Positions 17,555-27,499 are shown, numbered from the stretch's first letter. The stretch is 64,000 nt of DNA from Saccharibacillus endophyticus (GCF_013185185.1 NZ_JAAZWE010000002.1:124001-188000), one strand, 5' to 3'. Program-made: numbers and translations. Notes: generated by a model not told the origin, from the sequence alone.

Positions 17555-18090
17555 TAGTCCAGCAGTCCTTCCATAACCTCGATACGTACTTTTTTCTCGG
17601 CAACGTTTACTTCTTTCACAACCGATTCGATAAACGGAATCAGCAGTTCTTTGCCGCCTTTGCGCTTAACGACCCAGACATCGTTGGCGCCCGGCGTCAG
17701 AATATCGGTAATGGTTCCCAACTCTTCGCCTTCTTCGCTCAATACGGAGCAGCCGATGATTTCATGGAAGTAATAAGCGTTATCTTCTGCTGCTACGGCT
17801 TCTTCTTTCGGTACTTTTACTTCCCAACCTTTATATTTTTCGACCTCATTGATGTTATCGTAGCCTTCCAGCTTCACGATATAAACGGTCTTTTGCTCGC
17901 GTGCGGAGATGACTTTGACTTTCAACGCTTTACCGTCCTCCGGCGAGATCAGCAGCAGTTCTTTGCCTTGAGCAAAACGAACTTCGGGAAAATCGGTAAA
18001 CGGGAAAATTTTCAGTTCGCCGCGTACTCCATGAGTGTTTGCCACTTTGCCTACGCTTAAAAAATCCAGTTTATCATTCGAGTTTGTCAT
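17554..18090 (-). CDS. rimM: 16S rRNA processing protein RimM
   Basis: Assembly factor for the 30S head that binds ribosomal protein S19. The 178 residues comprise the N-terminal RimM barrel ([29 protein letters not shown]) and a C-terminal PRC barrel ([51 protein letters not shown]). The start ATG at 18090 has a weak AAAGGAT site 10 bases away. Translation is coupled to trmD by TAATG. A strong hairpin between khpA and rimM suggests independent or attenuated expression. Confidence 0.96.
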   Translation of the reverse strand: MTNSNDKLDFLSVGKVANTHGVRGELKIFPFTDFPEVRFAQGKELLLISPEDGKALKVKVISAREQKTVYIVKLEGYDNINEVEKYKGWEVKVPKEEAVAAEDNAYYFHEIIGCSVLSEEGEELGTITDILTPGANDVWVVKRKGGKELLIPFIESVVKEVNVAEKKVRIEVMEGLLD

Positions 18091-18156
18091 TTGTATTCGA
18101 TCCTTTCGCTTCTTTTGCTTTATCTATACATATACGATAACAGTCTTGATAATGTA

Positions 18157-18196
18157 CGAAAAGGGGCTAGGAAGATAACCTCCTAACCCCTTTTCG
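18157..18196 (-). terminator. Terminator or attenuator between khpA and rimM
   Basis: Stem AAAAGGGGTTAGGA...TCCTAGCCCCTTTT, ending in TTTTCGTA on the minus strand. It closes the ffh-rpsP-khpA unit. Confidence 0.75.
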
Positions 18197-18232
18197 TATA
18201 TCTTTAAGACCGGAAAGTCTAAGCTTTCCCTT

Positions 18233-18463
18233 TTAAGACTGGATATCCACGGTAACCCGCTTGTCCAGTTTGACTGCTGCCGACGTTACGACCGTACGAA
18301 GCGCTTTGGCGATTCGCCCCTGCTTCCCGATAATCTTACCGATATCATCGGGATGCACAGAGAGTTCATACACCACCAAAGACTCTTTCTCTACCGTACG
18401 GACCTTAACGTCTTCCGGGTGATCGACCAGAGCTTTTGCGATAACCGCTACTAACTGTTCCAT
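18233..18463 (-). CDS. khpA: KH-domain RNA-binding protein KhpA
   Basis: A 76-residue single KH-domain protein that binds RNA and, in other Firmicutes, partners with KhpB in control of cell length. The GxxG loop is in GKIIGKQGRIAKALRTVV and the fold begins VAVIAKALVDHPEDVKVRTVEKESLVVYELSVHPDDIG. It follows rpsP by 23 bases and carries GGAGGGG before the ATG. The same gene follows rpsP in Bacillus (ylqC). Confidence 0.95.
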   Translation of the reverse strand: MEQLVAVIAKALVDHPEDVKVRTVEKESLVVYELSVHPDDIGKIIGKQGRIAKALRTVVTSAAVKLDKRVTVDIQS

Positions 18464-18486
18464 GTCAACCCCTCCGAGTCACTGTC

Positions 18487-18759
18487 TTATTTTTGCAGTT
18501 TGGATTCATGGAATTTCTTCATGATTCCGGCTTTGCTCAGCAGGTTGCGAACAGTATCGGACGCTTGCGCGCCTGTTTGCAGCCAAGCCAAAGCTTTTTC
18601 TTCGTTAATGCTCACTACTTGCGGTTCAGCGACCGGATTGTAGTAACCAATTTCTTCGATGAAGCGTCCATCACGCGGGGAACGGGAGTCCGATACCACG
18701 ATACGATAGAAAGGTGCTTTATGCGCACCCATGCGCTTAAGACGAATACGAGTTGCCAA
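18487..18759 (-). CDS. rpsP: 30S ribosomal protein S16, TTG start
   Basis: Ribosomal protein of the 30S body. The 90 residues begin (M)[41 protein letters not shown], matching the family exactly at its N-terminus. The start codon is TTG at 18759: an AGGAGGTGA site lies 5-8 bases before it, and the ATG six codons upstream overlaps that site and would add residues no S16 has. It is located between ffh and khpA, as in Bacillus. Confidence 0.97.
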   Translation of the reverse strand: MATRIRLKRMGAHKAPFYRIVVSDSRSPRDGRFIEEIGYYNPVAEPQVVSINEEKALAWLQTGAQASDTVRNLLSKAGIMKKFHESKLQK

Positions 18760-18841
18760 GAAAATCACCTCCTTCAAGAAATAAACGGCTTCGAAAAACC
18801 GCGGCGGCTGTTCAGCCTGTATGGAAATGCTCCTTTTCCGT

Positions 18842-20218
18842 TTAACGGAACGGGAACCTCATGCCTTTGCTCATTTTTTGCATTTGCTTCATCGCTTTGT
18901 TTTTGCCGCCTTTCGGATCCATCATGCCCGAAAGCTGCTTCATCATCTTTTTCATCTCGTCGAACTGCTTGATCAAACGGTTGACTTCGGCCAGCGACGT
19001 GCCGCTGCCTGTCGCAATCCGCTTGCGGCGACTGTAATTGATGATGTCCGGCGATTGCTTCTCCGCGCTCGTCATGGAATGCACGATTGCTTCGATTCGA
19101 CCGACCTGCTTGTCATCGACCTTCAGGTCACTCTTTTGCTTCATTTTGTTCATGCCCGGAATCATGTCCATGATCTGATCCAGCGGCCCGAGCTGCTTGA
19201 CCTGCTCCATCTGCTCAAGAAAATCGTCGAAGGTGAATTCCGCGTTGCGCATTTTGCGCTCCATTTCCTTCGCCTTCTTCTCGTCGATGCCGGACTGCGC
19301 TTTCTCGATCAGCGACAGCATGTCGCCCATCCCGAGAATCCGCGAAGCCATGCGTTCCGGGTGGAACGGTTCCAACGCGTCCAGTTTCTCGCCGAGCGAG
19401 ATAAACTTGATCGGACAGCCCGTTACCGCCTTAACCGACAATGCCGCACCGCCGCGGGTGTCGCCGTCAAGCTTGGTCAACACGACGCCGGTCAACGACA
19501 GCTGCTCGTTGAAGCTTGCCGCGACGTTTACCGCATCCTGACCTGTCATCGCATCGACGACCAGCAGCACTTCATCCGGTTTGGTTTCCGTATGAATTTG
19601 CTTCAATTCTTCCATCAACTGTTCGTCGATGTGCAGTCGGCCGGCGGTATCGATGATTACGTAATCATGACCTTTATCCTTGGCTTCCTGCAAACCCTGG
19701 CGGGCAATCTCGACCGGACTCACTTGATCGCCAAGCGAGAAGACCGGCACGTTCAGCTGCTCGCCAAGAACTTGAAGCTGCTTGATCGCCGCAGGACGAT
19801 AAATATCGCCTGCGATAAGCAGCGGACGATTCCCCTGCTTCTGAAGCATTTTGGCCAACTTGCCGGTCGTCGTCGTCTTACCCGCGCCCTGCAAGCCTGC
19901 CATCATGATGACGGTCGGCGGCCGATTGTTCTTGTTGAGTTTGGACTGCGTGCCGCCCATCAGTTCCGTTAATTCTTTATTGACGATGTCGATGATCACC
20001 ATGCCCGGCGTAAAGCTCTCCGTTACTTCTTTTCCAAGCGCCTTCTCTTTCACCTTGCCGATGAAATCTTTGACGACTTTGAAGTTGACGTCAGCTTCCA
20101 GCAGGGCCAGTCGCACTTCGCGCATCGCATCGTTAACGTCGTCCTCGGAAATTTTGCCTTTGCCGCGAAGTTTGCCGAAGACGTTCTGCAATCTCGTCGT
20201 TAATCCTTCGAATGCCAT
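18842..20218 (-). CDS. ffh: Signal recognition particle protein Ffh
   Basis: GTPase of the signal recognition particle; binds the small cytoplasmic RNA and signal peptides and docks with FtsY. The 458 residues show the N domain, the G domain ([34 protein letters not shown]) and a Met-rich M domain from about 300 ([59 protein letters not shown]). It is downstream of its usual partner ylxM. Confidence 0.98.
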   Translation of the reverse strand: MAFEGLTTRLQNVFGKLRGKGKISEDDVNDAMREVRLALLEADVNFKVVKDFIGKVKEKALGKEVTESFTPGMVIIDIVNKELTELMGGTQSKLNKNNRPPTVIMMAGLQGAGKTTTTGKLAKMLQKQGNRPLLIAGDIYRPAAIKQLQVLGEQLNVPVFSLGDQVSPVEIARQGLQEAKDKGHDYVIIDTAGRLHIDEQLMEELKQIHTETKPDEVLLVVDAMTGQDAVNVAASFNEQLSLTGVVLTKLDGDTRGGAALSVKAVTGCPIKFISLGEKLDALEPFHPERMASRILGMGDMLSLIEKAQSGIDEKKAKEMERKMRNAEFTFDDFLEQMEQVKQLGPLDQIMDMIPGMNKMKQKSDLKVDDKQVGRIEAIVHSMTSAEKQSPDIINYSRRKRIATGSGTSLAEVNRLIKQFDEMKKMMKQLSGMMDPKGGKNKAMKQMQKMSKGMRFPFR

Positions 20219-20301
20219 ATGTTCACCCCGCTTCCGTATCTATTCTCTCTATTATATACCGAAAGCCGATCCATTATCGAATTCGTAAAATCGCGTAACC
20301 G

Positions 20302-20658
20302 CTATTCCAGAGCCTGAAGCTTTTGCGCAATGACTCCGAGTTCCCTTCGCGTCTGCTCCGGTACCTTTTCGTCGTTAGCCAAGATCTCCAACTCGCGAAT
20401 CTCCTGCATGCGACGGTCATGCCGCTGCAGCAGTTCAAGCTTCGCTTCGTAATTCTCCAGCGTCTGCTCGGCACGCTTGATATGTTCGTACACCGCCTGG
20501 CGGCTGATTTCGAATTCCGCGGCAATCTCGCCCAGCGAGAAATCATCGTGGAAGTAATACTTGAGAAAAGTCTGCTGCTTCTCTGTCAGCAACCGTTCGT
20601 AAAAAGCGAACAGCAGGTTGATTCGATTCGTCTTCTCCAGACGATTTTCTTGACTCAT
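20302..20658 (-). CDS. ylxM: Helix-turn-helix protein YlxM
   Basis: A 118-residue sigma-factor-like helix-turn-helix protein that associates with the SRP system in Firmicutes. Core: [67 protein letters not shown] at 20658 ([13 protein letters not shown]) follows GAGAGGAG; the 37 upstream codons are not conserved in the family. It sits 83 bases before ffh. Normally ftsY would lie immediately upstream; here about 2 kb of other material intervenes. Confidence 0.94.
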   Translation of the reverse strand: MSQENRLEKTNRINLLFAFYERLLTEKQQTFLKYYFHDDFSLGEIAAEFEISRQAVYEHIKRAEQTLENYEAKLELLQRHDRRMQEIRELEILANDEKVPEQTRRELGVIAQKLQALE

Positions 20659-20797
20659 CCGGAACACTCCTCTCGTCAAGGGAAAACACTTTACACACCA
20701 ATCAACGTTCCCTATCATACCGAAAAGAAAAGAAGATGTCAAGCGCTTTTGCTTAACATCTTCTTTCATGAATCAAAATTTGTTTTTCCCCTGGTCC

Positions 20798-20904
20798 AGT
20801 AGCTTGACCAACATTAATCATAGGTCTACGTTCGACTGAAACGCACACGCTTTAGGTGCGTTTCAGCCGGGCGTAACCTTACATTTAACTTGGTCAAGCT
20901 ACCA
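20798..20904. repeat. Family I element, copy D (full length)
   Basis: Outer arms TAGCTTGACCAA and TTGGTCAAGCTA pair perfectly over 12 bp. The inner arms CTGAAACGCAC and GTGCGTTTCAG pair perfectly over 11 bp. Its reverse complement aligns with copy A across the whole inner region (TAAGGTTACGCCCG... TAAAGCGTGTGCG), although the outer arms differ. It is located between ylxM and the DUF1593 pseudogene. Confidence 0.85.
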
Positions 20905-20909
20905 GCCTG

Positions 20910-21515
20910 TTATTTCACGGTAATGATGACTCGTTGATAGTGCTTCAGATTATGCGTCCCGTCGTCTTTAACCTCCGCGATCATATGAATGGTATCGCCG
21001 GATTTCGCATCGGTCGGAACGCGGAACTTAACGGTTTCGGTATCCGCCCCGCGCATCCCGATCGTGTTGCGATGTTCGCCCTCTGTTTTCTCGCGATGCA
21101 AGCCTAGCTGTAGATCGCCGGCCATCTCTTTGACCGCTTCTAACGGCTCGACCGGAGAATCGTTGTACGTATCGGCTTTATGGTAACGCCACCAGCGTTA
21201 AGTCAGGTTATCGCCATCCAGATCGCCTGAATAATGATAAACCGAACTGGTCAGTACAATCCCCGCCAAGTCCATCTCGTTCGAATATAAAAGAAAACGC
21301 AGCATGGAATTCATGTCGTCCACTTCGCCGTCGTTTGTAACGACCGTTCTGGCTTGACTTTGCTTCAATTGAGTTTGTTGCTGCGGCGTGAGCGGCTTTG
21401 AACCCGACGAAGTTACTCCTGTATCTGCCGCAAATGCCTGCACGCCGCCACCGGCTGCCAGCACTGCACTCAGATTCAATGCCAATAATGTTTTTACCCA
21501 TTTCCCTTTATTTAT
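20910..21515 (-). pseudogene. Decayed DUF1593 (nucleoside-hydrolase-like) gene
   Basis: Remnant of a secreted DUF1593 protein, a family related to nucleoside hydrolases and normally over 400 residues. From 21515 the frame reads a signal peptide (NKGKWVKTLLALNLSAVLAAGG...QAFA) and the family N-terminus RTVVTNDGEVDDMNSMLRFLLYSNEMDLAGIVLTSSVYHYSGD. It then meets a TAA at about 21198. In the same frame it continues RWWRYHKADTY...VPTDAKSGDTIHMIAEVKDDGTHNLKHYQRVIITVK, the family C-terminus. The central few hundred residues are missing. The expected start is ATA, not ATG. Lost start, internal deletion and internal stop mark it as non-functional. Confidence 0.8.
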
Positions 21516-21583
21516 TACGTCAGCACCCTCTCTGATTGATCTTTCGACCGCCCGGCAGCGCATTTCCTCGTAAGGACCCTTTA

Positions 21584-21640
21584 CGAAAAAAACCTGATTG
21601 CTGCCGCACACCCAAAAGGGCAAGCGGTAGCAATCAGGTT
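21584..21640 (-). terminator. Terminator-like hairpin upstream of the pseudogene
   Basis: Perfect 12-bp stem AACCTGATTGCT/AGCAATCAGGTT with further pairing inside, followed on the minus strand by TTTTTTTCG. Confidence 0.75.
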
Positions 21641-21682
21641 TTGCCTGCATGACCAGTCACCATTTGCAAATGGTAGGAAGGT

Positions 21683-21716
21683 AAAAAAAGAAGCCGGGAA
21701 ATTGCCCCGGCTTCTT
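21683..21716 (-). terminator. Terminator after trhA
   Basis: Minus-strand stem AAGAAGCCGGGG-caattt-CCCGGCTTCTT followed by TTTTTTT. Confidence 0.85.
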
Positions 21717-21743
21717 GACTTGCCTAGAAAGCTTAACGTAGCT

Positions 21744-21926
21744 GGGAGCGAGAAGACGTAGAGAGAAATTCAGTGACGGAATGGAATGTTCGCCTTTGAA
21801 ATCGAGAAAAAACCTATAAAAGTTTCGATCCATTTTCTCAATTTCAACATGCGACCTGAAGCATTTCGAAGAAATGCACTTCGGAAGCCTACGCTGGCAA
21901 TTTCTCTCGGAGTCTTCTCGCTTCCC
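21744..21926. repeat. Family II long hairpin element, copy 1
   Basis: A 183-base inverted repeat. Outer arms GGGAGCGAGAAGAC...GAGAGAAATT and AATTTCTCTC...GTCTTCTCGCTTCCC pair almost throughout. The centre holds TGTTCGCCTTTGAA followed by an inner stem TTGAAATCGAGAAAA/TTTTCTCAATTTCAA. The GAGAAATTCAGTGA...TTCGCCTTTGAA string recurs in copy 2 and the core in copy 3. The 21516-21957 gap contains only this element and the two hairpins before it. Confidence 0.8.
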
Positions 21927-21957
21927 GCACCCACGTGACTTTCTCGACAAACAGGTT

Positions 21958-22599
21958 TTAAGGCAGCAGGTACATCAGGATGCAAAAGAAATGCAAGATG
22001 CTGCCTGCAAGGACGAACAGATGCCAGACGGCGTGGTGGTGAGGGAAACCTCGCCAGACGTAGAAGATCGTTCCTACGGTGTACATGAGGCCGCCCGCGA
22101 CGAGCAGGTGGATGCCTTCGGCCGGGATGGCTTGAGTCAGCGCGCCCCAGGCAAGCACGATCAGCCAGCCCATCAGCAGGTAGAACAAAGTCGACATGAA
22201 CAAGAACTTTTTGACGAAAAAGGCTTTGAACGCGACGCCGCCGAGCGCGATCGCCCAGACGATCCCGAACAAGGTCCAGCCGAGCGGGCCGCGGATCGCG
22301 GTCAGCATGAACGGCGTGTAGGTGCCTGCAATATATAAGTAGATCGAGGAATGGTCCATGAACTCGAAGAAATCTTTCACTTTGCCTTCCCTGAAGCTGT
22401 GCACCAACGTTGAACTCATATATAGAAGAAGCATCGTTACGCCGTACACGGTGAAGCTGACGACATGCCAGGCATTTCCTTTCAAGCTGGCAAAAACGAT
22501 CAGCAGCACAAGTGCAGCAACGCTCAAAGCGGCTCCGATTCCGTGCGTGACCGCGTTGGCAACCTCTTCCCGACGGGAATACGTATGCGTGTTAGCCAT
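21958..22599 (-). CDS. trhA: Hemolysin III-type membrane protein TrhA
   Basis: A 213-residue seven-helix membrane protein of the PAQR/hemolysin III family, linked in Bacillus to membrane energy homeostasis; haemolysis is not implied. Family marks: EEVANAVTHGIG near the start, SSTLVHSF, FEFMDHSSIYLYIAGTYTPF, and the C-terminal PHHHAVWHLFVLAGSILHFF with its putative metal-binding histidines. ATG at 22599 (MANTHTYSRREE) after AGAGAGGG. It lies between ftsY and ylxM, where Bacillus has no such gene, and has its own terminator. Confidence 0.93.
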   Translation of the reverse strand: MANTHTYSRREEVANAVTHGIGAALSVAALVLLIVFASLKGNAWHVVSFTVYGVTMLLLYMSSTLVHSFREGKVKDFFEFMDHSSIYLYIAGTYTPFMLTAIRGPLGWTLFGIVWAIALGGVAFKAFFVKKFLFMSTLFYLLMGWLIVLAWGALTQAIPAEGIHLLVAGGLMYTVGTIFYVWRGFPHHHAVWHLFVLAGSILHFFCILMYLLP

Positions 22600-22762
22600 A
22601 TGGCCATCCCTCTCTTTCTTCATTCAGATCTGTTTTCCAATTGTTTCTGCAAAACCTGTCCGTTTTCACAACAATTGATTTCATTATAAACGTTCGGACG
22701 GCGCTTTACCAATTACAAACGTCATCTTTTCAGGAGGAATTTCGGACATTTTTTTGTTTACA

Positions 22763-22817
22763 TAAAAAAACAGGCAAACCGCGCGATCGGAGTAAAGCTC
22801 CGCCGTCAGGTCGCCTG
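22763..22817 (-). terminator. Terminator after ftsY
   Basis: Minus-strand stem with outer CAGGC/GCCTG pairing and inner CGGAG-cttta-CTCCG, followed by TTTTTTTT. It ends the fapR-to-ftsY transcription block. Confidence 0.8.
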
Positions 22818-22879
22818 TCTTGCTGCATAGGCCGCGTTCGAAATCAGGTTCGCGCGGCCCGTATCAGGATTATCTTTTT

Positions 22880-23899
22880 TTATTGCTCGGACGGGTTGGA
22901 TTCGCCGTCTTCGCCCTCGATCAGTTCTTCCTCGATCAGACCTGCGAACAAAGCATGCACGAACTGCTCGGAATCGAATTCCTGCAGGTCTTCCATTTTC
23001 TCCCCCAATCCCACCAATTTGACGGGAATGTTCAGCTCCTGACGGATCGCTACGACGATGCCGCCTTTGGCTGTACCGTCGAGCTTGGTCAGCACAAGGC
23101 CGGTTACGCCGCTTTTCTCGCCGAACAGTTTGGCTTGGCTGAGCGCGTTCTGTCCGGTCGTCGCGTCCAGCACCATCAATACTTCGTGCGGCGCGCCCGG
23201 AATTTCACGCTGGATAACTCGGAAGATTTTGTTCAGTTCGTCCATCAGATTGCTTTTGTTTTGCAGACGGCCGGCCGTATCGCAAATCAGGATATCGGCA
23301 TTGCGCTGCTTGGCAGCCTGCACCGCGTCGTACATGACGGCCGCCGGATCGGAGCCGGGGCTTTGCTTGATCACTTCGACGCCCGTACGCGTGCCCCAAA
23401 CTTCAAGCTGCTCGATCGCGCCCGCGCGGAACGTATCGCCCGCGGCGAGCAGCACCTTTTTGCCTTCGCTTTTAAACTTGTGTGCCAACTTGCCGATCGT
23501 CGTCGTCTTGCCCACGCCGTTGACGCCGACGAACAAAATAACGGTCGGTCCGTCTTGGCTCATGTTAAGCGAGTTATCCTGTTCGCCGCGCAGCAATTCG
23601 ACCAGCTTCTCGGACAGCACCGGACGAAGCTCGCTGGCATCGTTCAAGCGGCGCTTTTTCACTTCCACGCGCAGTTCGTCGATCAATCCCATCACCGTAT
23701 TGACGCCGACGTCCGCACCGATCAGAATTTCTTCCAACTCTTCGTAAAACTCTTCGTCGATCTTGCGTCTGCGAACCATCAGGTTGGATACGCGCTCGAC
23801 GAAGCCTTTGCGCGTTTTTTCCAGACCGTCTTTGAACTGCTTGGTCACCGCGTCCGTTTTGCCCGCGATGCTTTCTTTTAATTTACGAAAAAAGCTCAT
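22880..23899 (-). CDS. ftsY: Signal recognition particle receptor FtsY
   Basis: GTPase that receives ribosome-SRP complexes at the membrane. The 339 residues lack the long acidic A domain of E. coli, as in Bacillus. N domain: FFRKLKESIAGKTDAVTKQFKDGLEKTRKGFVERVSNLM. G domain: FVGVNGVGKTTTIGKLA, DTAGRLQNK, TKLDGTAKGGIV, GLGEKMEDLQEF. It follows smc by 30 bases in the conserved rnc-smc-ftsY order. Confidence 0.98.
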   Translation of the reverse strand: MSFFRKLKESIAGKTDAVTKQFKDGLEKTRKGFVERVSNLMVRRRKIDEEFYEELEEILIGADVGVNTVMGLIDELRVEVKKRRLNDASELRPVLSEKLVELLRGEQDNSLNMSQDGPTVILFVGVNGVGKTTTIGKLAHKFKSEGKKVLLAAGDTFRAGAIEQLEVWGTRTGVEVIKQSPGSDPAAVMYDAVQAAKQRNADILICDTAGRLQNKSNLMDELNKIFRVIQREIPGAPHEVLMVLDATTGQNALSQAKLFGEKSGVTGLVLTKLDGTAKGGIVVAIRQELNIPVKLVGLGEKMEDLQEFDSEQFVHALFAGLIEEELIEGEDGESNPSEQ

Positions 23900-23929
23900 G
23901 CTTCCCGTCCTCCAATCGTATATGAAACG

Positions 23930-26900
23930 TCAGGCAATCCCGACTTCTTCATCTTCCAAACGCACGGATACCAACTTGGATACGCCGCCTTCTTCCATGG
24001 TCACGCCATACAGCACGTCGGCTTCTTCCATCGTGCCTTTACGGTGGGTAACGACGATAAACTGCGTTTGCTCCGCGAACTCGCGCAAATACTGGGCAAA
24101 CCGAACCACGTTCGCTTCATCCAGCGCCGCCTCCACTTCGTCGAGCACGCAGAACGGAACCGGCTTCACGTGCAGAATCGCGAATAACAAAGCCATCGCC
24201 GTCAATGCGCGTTCCCCCCCGGAAAGCAGTTGCAGATTTTGCAGCTTCTTCCCCGGAGGTTGGGCCACGATATCGATTCCGGTCTCCAGCAGATTGTCAG
24301 GATCGATCAATACCAGATCTGCTCGGCCGCCGCCGAACAGCTTGGAAAAGACCGTGCCGAACTGCCGGCGTATCGCATCGAACGTCGTCTTGAAGCGCTT
24401 GGACATCTCGTCGTCCATCTCGCGAATGACCAAGTACAGCTTGGCCTTGGCTTCCATCAGATCATTCTTCTGTTCATCCAGGAACGTATAACGTTCGCTT
24501 ACGCGATCGTATTCCTCGATAGCGCCCAGATTCACTTCGCCGAGCAGCGTAATCTTGCGTTTGATTTCGCGCACATCGAGACGGGCCGCTTCCGGATCTT
24601 CCGGCAGCTCGTAACGCTGCTGCGCCGATTCGTAGCCGATTCCGTATTCCTCGGTCAGCTTTTGCAGCGTATTCTCCAGTTCTACGTCCAGCCGGGTCGC
24701 CTGGATTTCGGTATGGCGGATATTTTCTTCGACCGTCTTCAGCTCGCTGCGCTGCTTATGGGTCTCGCCTTCGCGTTCTTCCAGCTTGCGCTGGCGCTCC
24801 GCGCGTTCTCCGCGCTTTTCTTCGAGACGTTCCTGCGTCACGCTTTTCAGATCTTTGGCTTCCTGAAGTTCGCGCACGTGATTTTCCGCGTCTTTCCGAT
24901 TCGCCGCCAACTCCGCTTCCGCTCCGCGAAGCATCTTCCGTCGGTCGGCTAGTTGGTTGGACACCGTTCCTGTTTCTTCGCCCAGACGGCTTAAGCGCTC
25001 TTCAAGCGAAGCCGTCTCCTGAACGAGACGGCTTTCGCGCACGCGCAGTTCGGTCAGGTGATCCTGAAGCTCTTCTTTGGCGGACTCGCTTGCTTTGCGC
25101 GCAAATTCCGCCGCTCCGATCGCCTGCCGGGTCGCGGCCTCTTCGGCTTCCAGCTCTTTGAGCTTTTCTTCCGCTTTTTTGCGGCTTTCGCCGGCGCTTT
25201 CCAGCTCTTCGTTATAACCGGAGCGTTCTTCGCCGTGCAGCGCGAACTGCTCGTTGACATGGCGCAGTCCGTGCTCGGTCTGCTTCAACTCGCCATCCAG
25301 CTGCTGCTGCTGCGCGCGCAAAGAATCGCCGCGCTCGCGAAGTTCCGTCAAACGCTGCTCGCTGGCTACGGCCAATTCGCCGTTTTCGCGTTCTTCGCGC
25401 GAAAGACGGGCAATCTCGCGTTCGCTTTCCTTGATCTCGCGCTCCAGCTGTTCCAACGCGCGTTTGCGACCCAATAAGCTGCCGCTGCGCCGATTTTGGC
25501 TGCCGCCCGTCATCGAACCGCCGGCATTCACCACGTCGCCTTCCAACGTTACCACGCGATAGCGGTAGTTCAAACGCGAAGCGATGCCGTTGGCATCCTC
25601 CAGCGTTTCGGCGACGACCAGACCGCCGAGCAGACTGCCTACGATATCGGCGTAACGCGCGTCCGCTTCCACCAGCTCGGCACCGATGCCGACAAAGCCT
25701 TGAGCGCCGGAAGCCGCACGTTTATCGCTTTCGGACATATGGCGGGGACGAATAACGTCCAACGGCAGGAATGTCGCTCGACCGAGCTGCCGCTGCTTCA
25801 GATAGCCGATCGCTTTACGCGATACCGCTTCATTTTCCATGACGACATGTTGAAGCGAAGCACCCAGCGCCGTTTCGATCGCCGTCTCTACCTTTTGCGG
25901 CACGGTAATCAATTCCGCGACGGCACCGTGCACGCCTTCAAGTTGATGACTTCTCGATGCTTTCAGCACTTCTTTGACGCCGATCATAAAGCCTTCGAAG
26001 TCTTCCTGCATCTCTTGCATCGTATCGCGTCTGGAAACGAGCGCTTCGCGCTTTTGTTCCCACTTGCGAGCCGAAGCCGAGCTGTCGGACGCCGTTTTTT
26101 GCAGCGTATGCAGCTTCTCGCTTTCTTCGATATACGAGCGGCGCAATACCGTGATATCCTCGGAAGCCTGATCCAATGCAGCTTTACGCTGTGCATGCTC
26201 TTCTTCAAGCCGCTTTTTCTCCGCTTCCCAGCGTCCGGATTCCTCGTCTACGCGGTTCATTCGCCGCATGACGCCTTCCTTTTGCTGGTCGGCATAGCGG
26301 ATTTCGTTGCGGGTCTGCGCCATTTTGTTCATCAGCTCAAGCAGTTCGCCTTTCAGCGTTTCTTCTTGTTCATGGCTGATGCCTTCCGTCACGCCCGTCA
26401 ACTTGGCTTGTTCGGCCGACAATTCGGTCTGCAAATGGGCAAGCTCCAAACGCGCCGCATCCAGCTTGTTTTGCACGAACAAGCTTTCCTGCTTGCGTTG
26501 ATCGAAACGTTCGCCTTCATTCTCGATCGCTTCTTTCAACTGCTCGCGCGATTGCTCCAGGTTACGGCGCCGCTCTTCCAGCAGTTGAGCATAACCTTCC
26601 GACTTTTCGGAAAGTTCGCTGTAGCGAAGCAAACGACCTTGAAGCTCTTCGATTTCGTTCTCTACCGCGCGAAGAGCTTGACGGTCGCTTTCGAGCGTCC
26701 GATCATGTTCGTCCACGATAGCGGCCAATCGTTCGCGCTGCCGCTCAAGCTCCGCCAATTTTTCCGACGCGGCTGTCCAGGCTTCATGAATCTCGCCGAT
26801 TTGGTAAACGAACAACGAAATTTCTTTGTCTTTCAGTTCTTCCTTCAGTTCTTTATAACGGCGAGCTTTCTCGGCTTGCGCTTTCAGCGGGCCGATCTGA

Positions 26901-27499
26901 TCTTCCAGCTCCGTAACCAGATCGTGAATACGCAGCAGATTTTGCTCCGTGTCGGCCAGCTTGCGGTTCGCTTCCTTTTTGCGCGATTTATATTTGACGA
27001 TGCCCGACGCCTCTTCGAAAATACCGCGGCGATCTTCCGAACGGGTACTCAGAATCTCTTCGATCCGACCTTGTCCGATGATCGAGTACGCTTCTTTGCC
27101 GATGCCCGTATCCATGAACAACTCCGTTATATCCTTCAAGCGGCAGGGCTGACGGTTAATCAGATACTCGCTGTCCCCGCTGCGATGGACGCGTCTCGTG
27201 ACGGTGACCTCGGAAAAATCCAAAGGCAGCACGTGATCGGCGTTATCGAGCGTCAGCGAAACTTCGCCGTAGTTGACGGCTTTGCGCGCATCGCTTCCGG
27301 CAAAAATGATATCTTCCATCTTCCCGCCGCGCAAACTTTTCGCGCTTTGCTCCCCCAGTACCCAACGAATGCCGTCAGAAATATTACTCTTGCCGCTTCC
27401 GTTGGGACCGACGACCGCGGTAATGCCGCGGACGAATTCCATTTCCGTTTTGTCGGCGAACGATTTGAATCCGGCGAGTTCGATCCTTTTCAGATACAT
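23930..27499 (-). CDS. smc: Chromosome segregation ATPase SMC
   Basis: Core of the SMC-ScpAB condensin complex that extrudes DNA loops from the origin. The 1189 residues have Walker A GPNGSGKSNISDGIRWVLGEQSAKSLRGG at the N-terminus. Two long coiled coils flank a hinge at about 515-640 (GVHGAVAELITVPQKVETAIETALG... TGGSQNRRSGSLLGR). The C-terminal signature is LLSGGERALTAMALLFAI with Walker B FCVLDEVEAALDEANV. The start ATG follows AGGGAGGTGAGCGCC. A complete family I element lies between rnc and smc. Confidence 0.98.
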   Translation of the reverse strand: MYLKRIELAGFKSFADKTEMEFVRGITAVVGPNGSGKSNISDGIRWVLGEQSAKSLRGGKMEDIIFAGSDARKAVNYGEVSLTLDNADHVLPLDFSEVTVTRRVHRSGDSEYLINRQPCRLKDITELFMDTGIGKEAYSIIGQGRIEEILSTRSEDRRGIFEEASGIVKYKSRKKEANRKLADTEQNLLRIHDLVTELEDQIGPLKAQAEKARRYKELKEELKDKEISLFVYQIGEIHEAWTAASEKLAELERQRERLAAIVDEHDRTLESDRQALRAVENEIEELQGRLLRYSELSEKSEGYAQLLEERRRNLEQSREQLKEAIENEGERFDQRKQESLFVQNKLDAARLELAHLQTELSAEQAKLTGVTEGISHEQEETLKGELLELMNKMAQTRNEIRYADQQKEGVMRRMNRVDEESGRWEAEKKRLEEEHAQRKAALDQASEDITVLRRSYIEESEKLHTLQKTASDSSASARKWEQKREALVSRRDTMQEMQEDFEGFMIGVKEVLKASRSHQLEGVHGAVAELITVPQKVETAIETALGASLQHVVMENEAVSRKAIGYLKQRQLGRATFLPLDVIRPRHMSESDKRAASGAQGFVGIGAELVEADARYADIVGSLLGGLVVAETLEDANGIASRLNYRYRVVTLEGDVVNAGGSMTGGSQNRRSGSLLGRKRALEQLEREIKESEREIARLSREERENGELAVASEQRLTELRERGDSLRAQQQQLDGELKQTEHGLRHVNEQFALHGEERSGYNEELESAGESRKKAEEKLKELEAEEAATRQAIGAAEFARKASESAKEELQDHLTELRVRESRLVQETASLEERLSRLGEETGTVSNQLADRRKMLRGAEAELAANRKDAENHVRELQEAKDLKSVTQERLEEKRGERAERQRKLEEREGETHKQRSELKTVEENIRHTEIQATRLDVELENTLQKLTEEYGIGYESAQQRYELPEDPEAARLDVREIKRKITLLGEVNLGAIEEYDRVSERYTFLDEQKNDLMEAKAKLYLVIREMDDEMSKRFKTTFDAIRRQFGTVFSKLFGGGRADLVLIDPDNLLETGIDIVAQPPGKKLQNLQLLSGGERALTAMALLFAILHVKPVPFCVLDEVEAALDEANVVRFAQYLREFAEQTQFIVVTHRKGTMEEADVLYGVTMEEGGVSKLVSVRLEDEEVGIA

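Noticed and set aside
20910..21125. The 71-codon frame as an independent small gene
   Set aside because: Its sequence is the C-terminal end of DUF1593 proteins and continues in frame with the upstream remnant; it has no start signal of its own.
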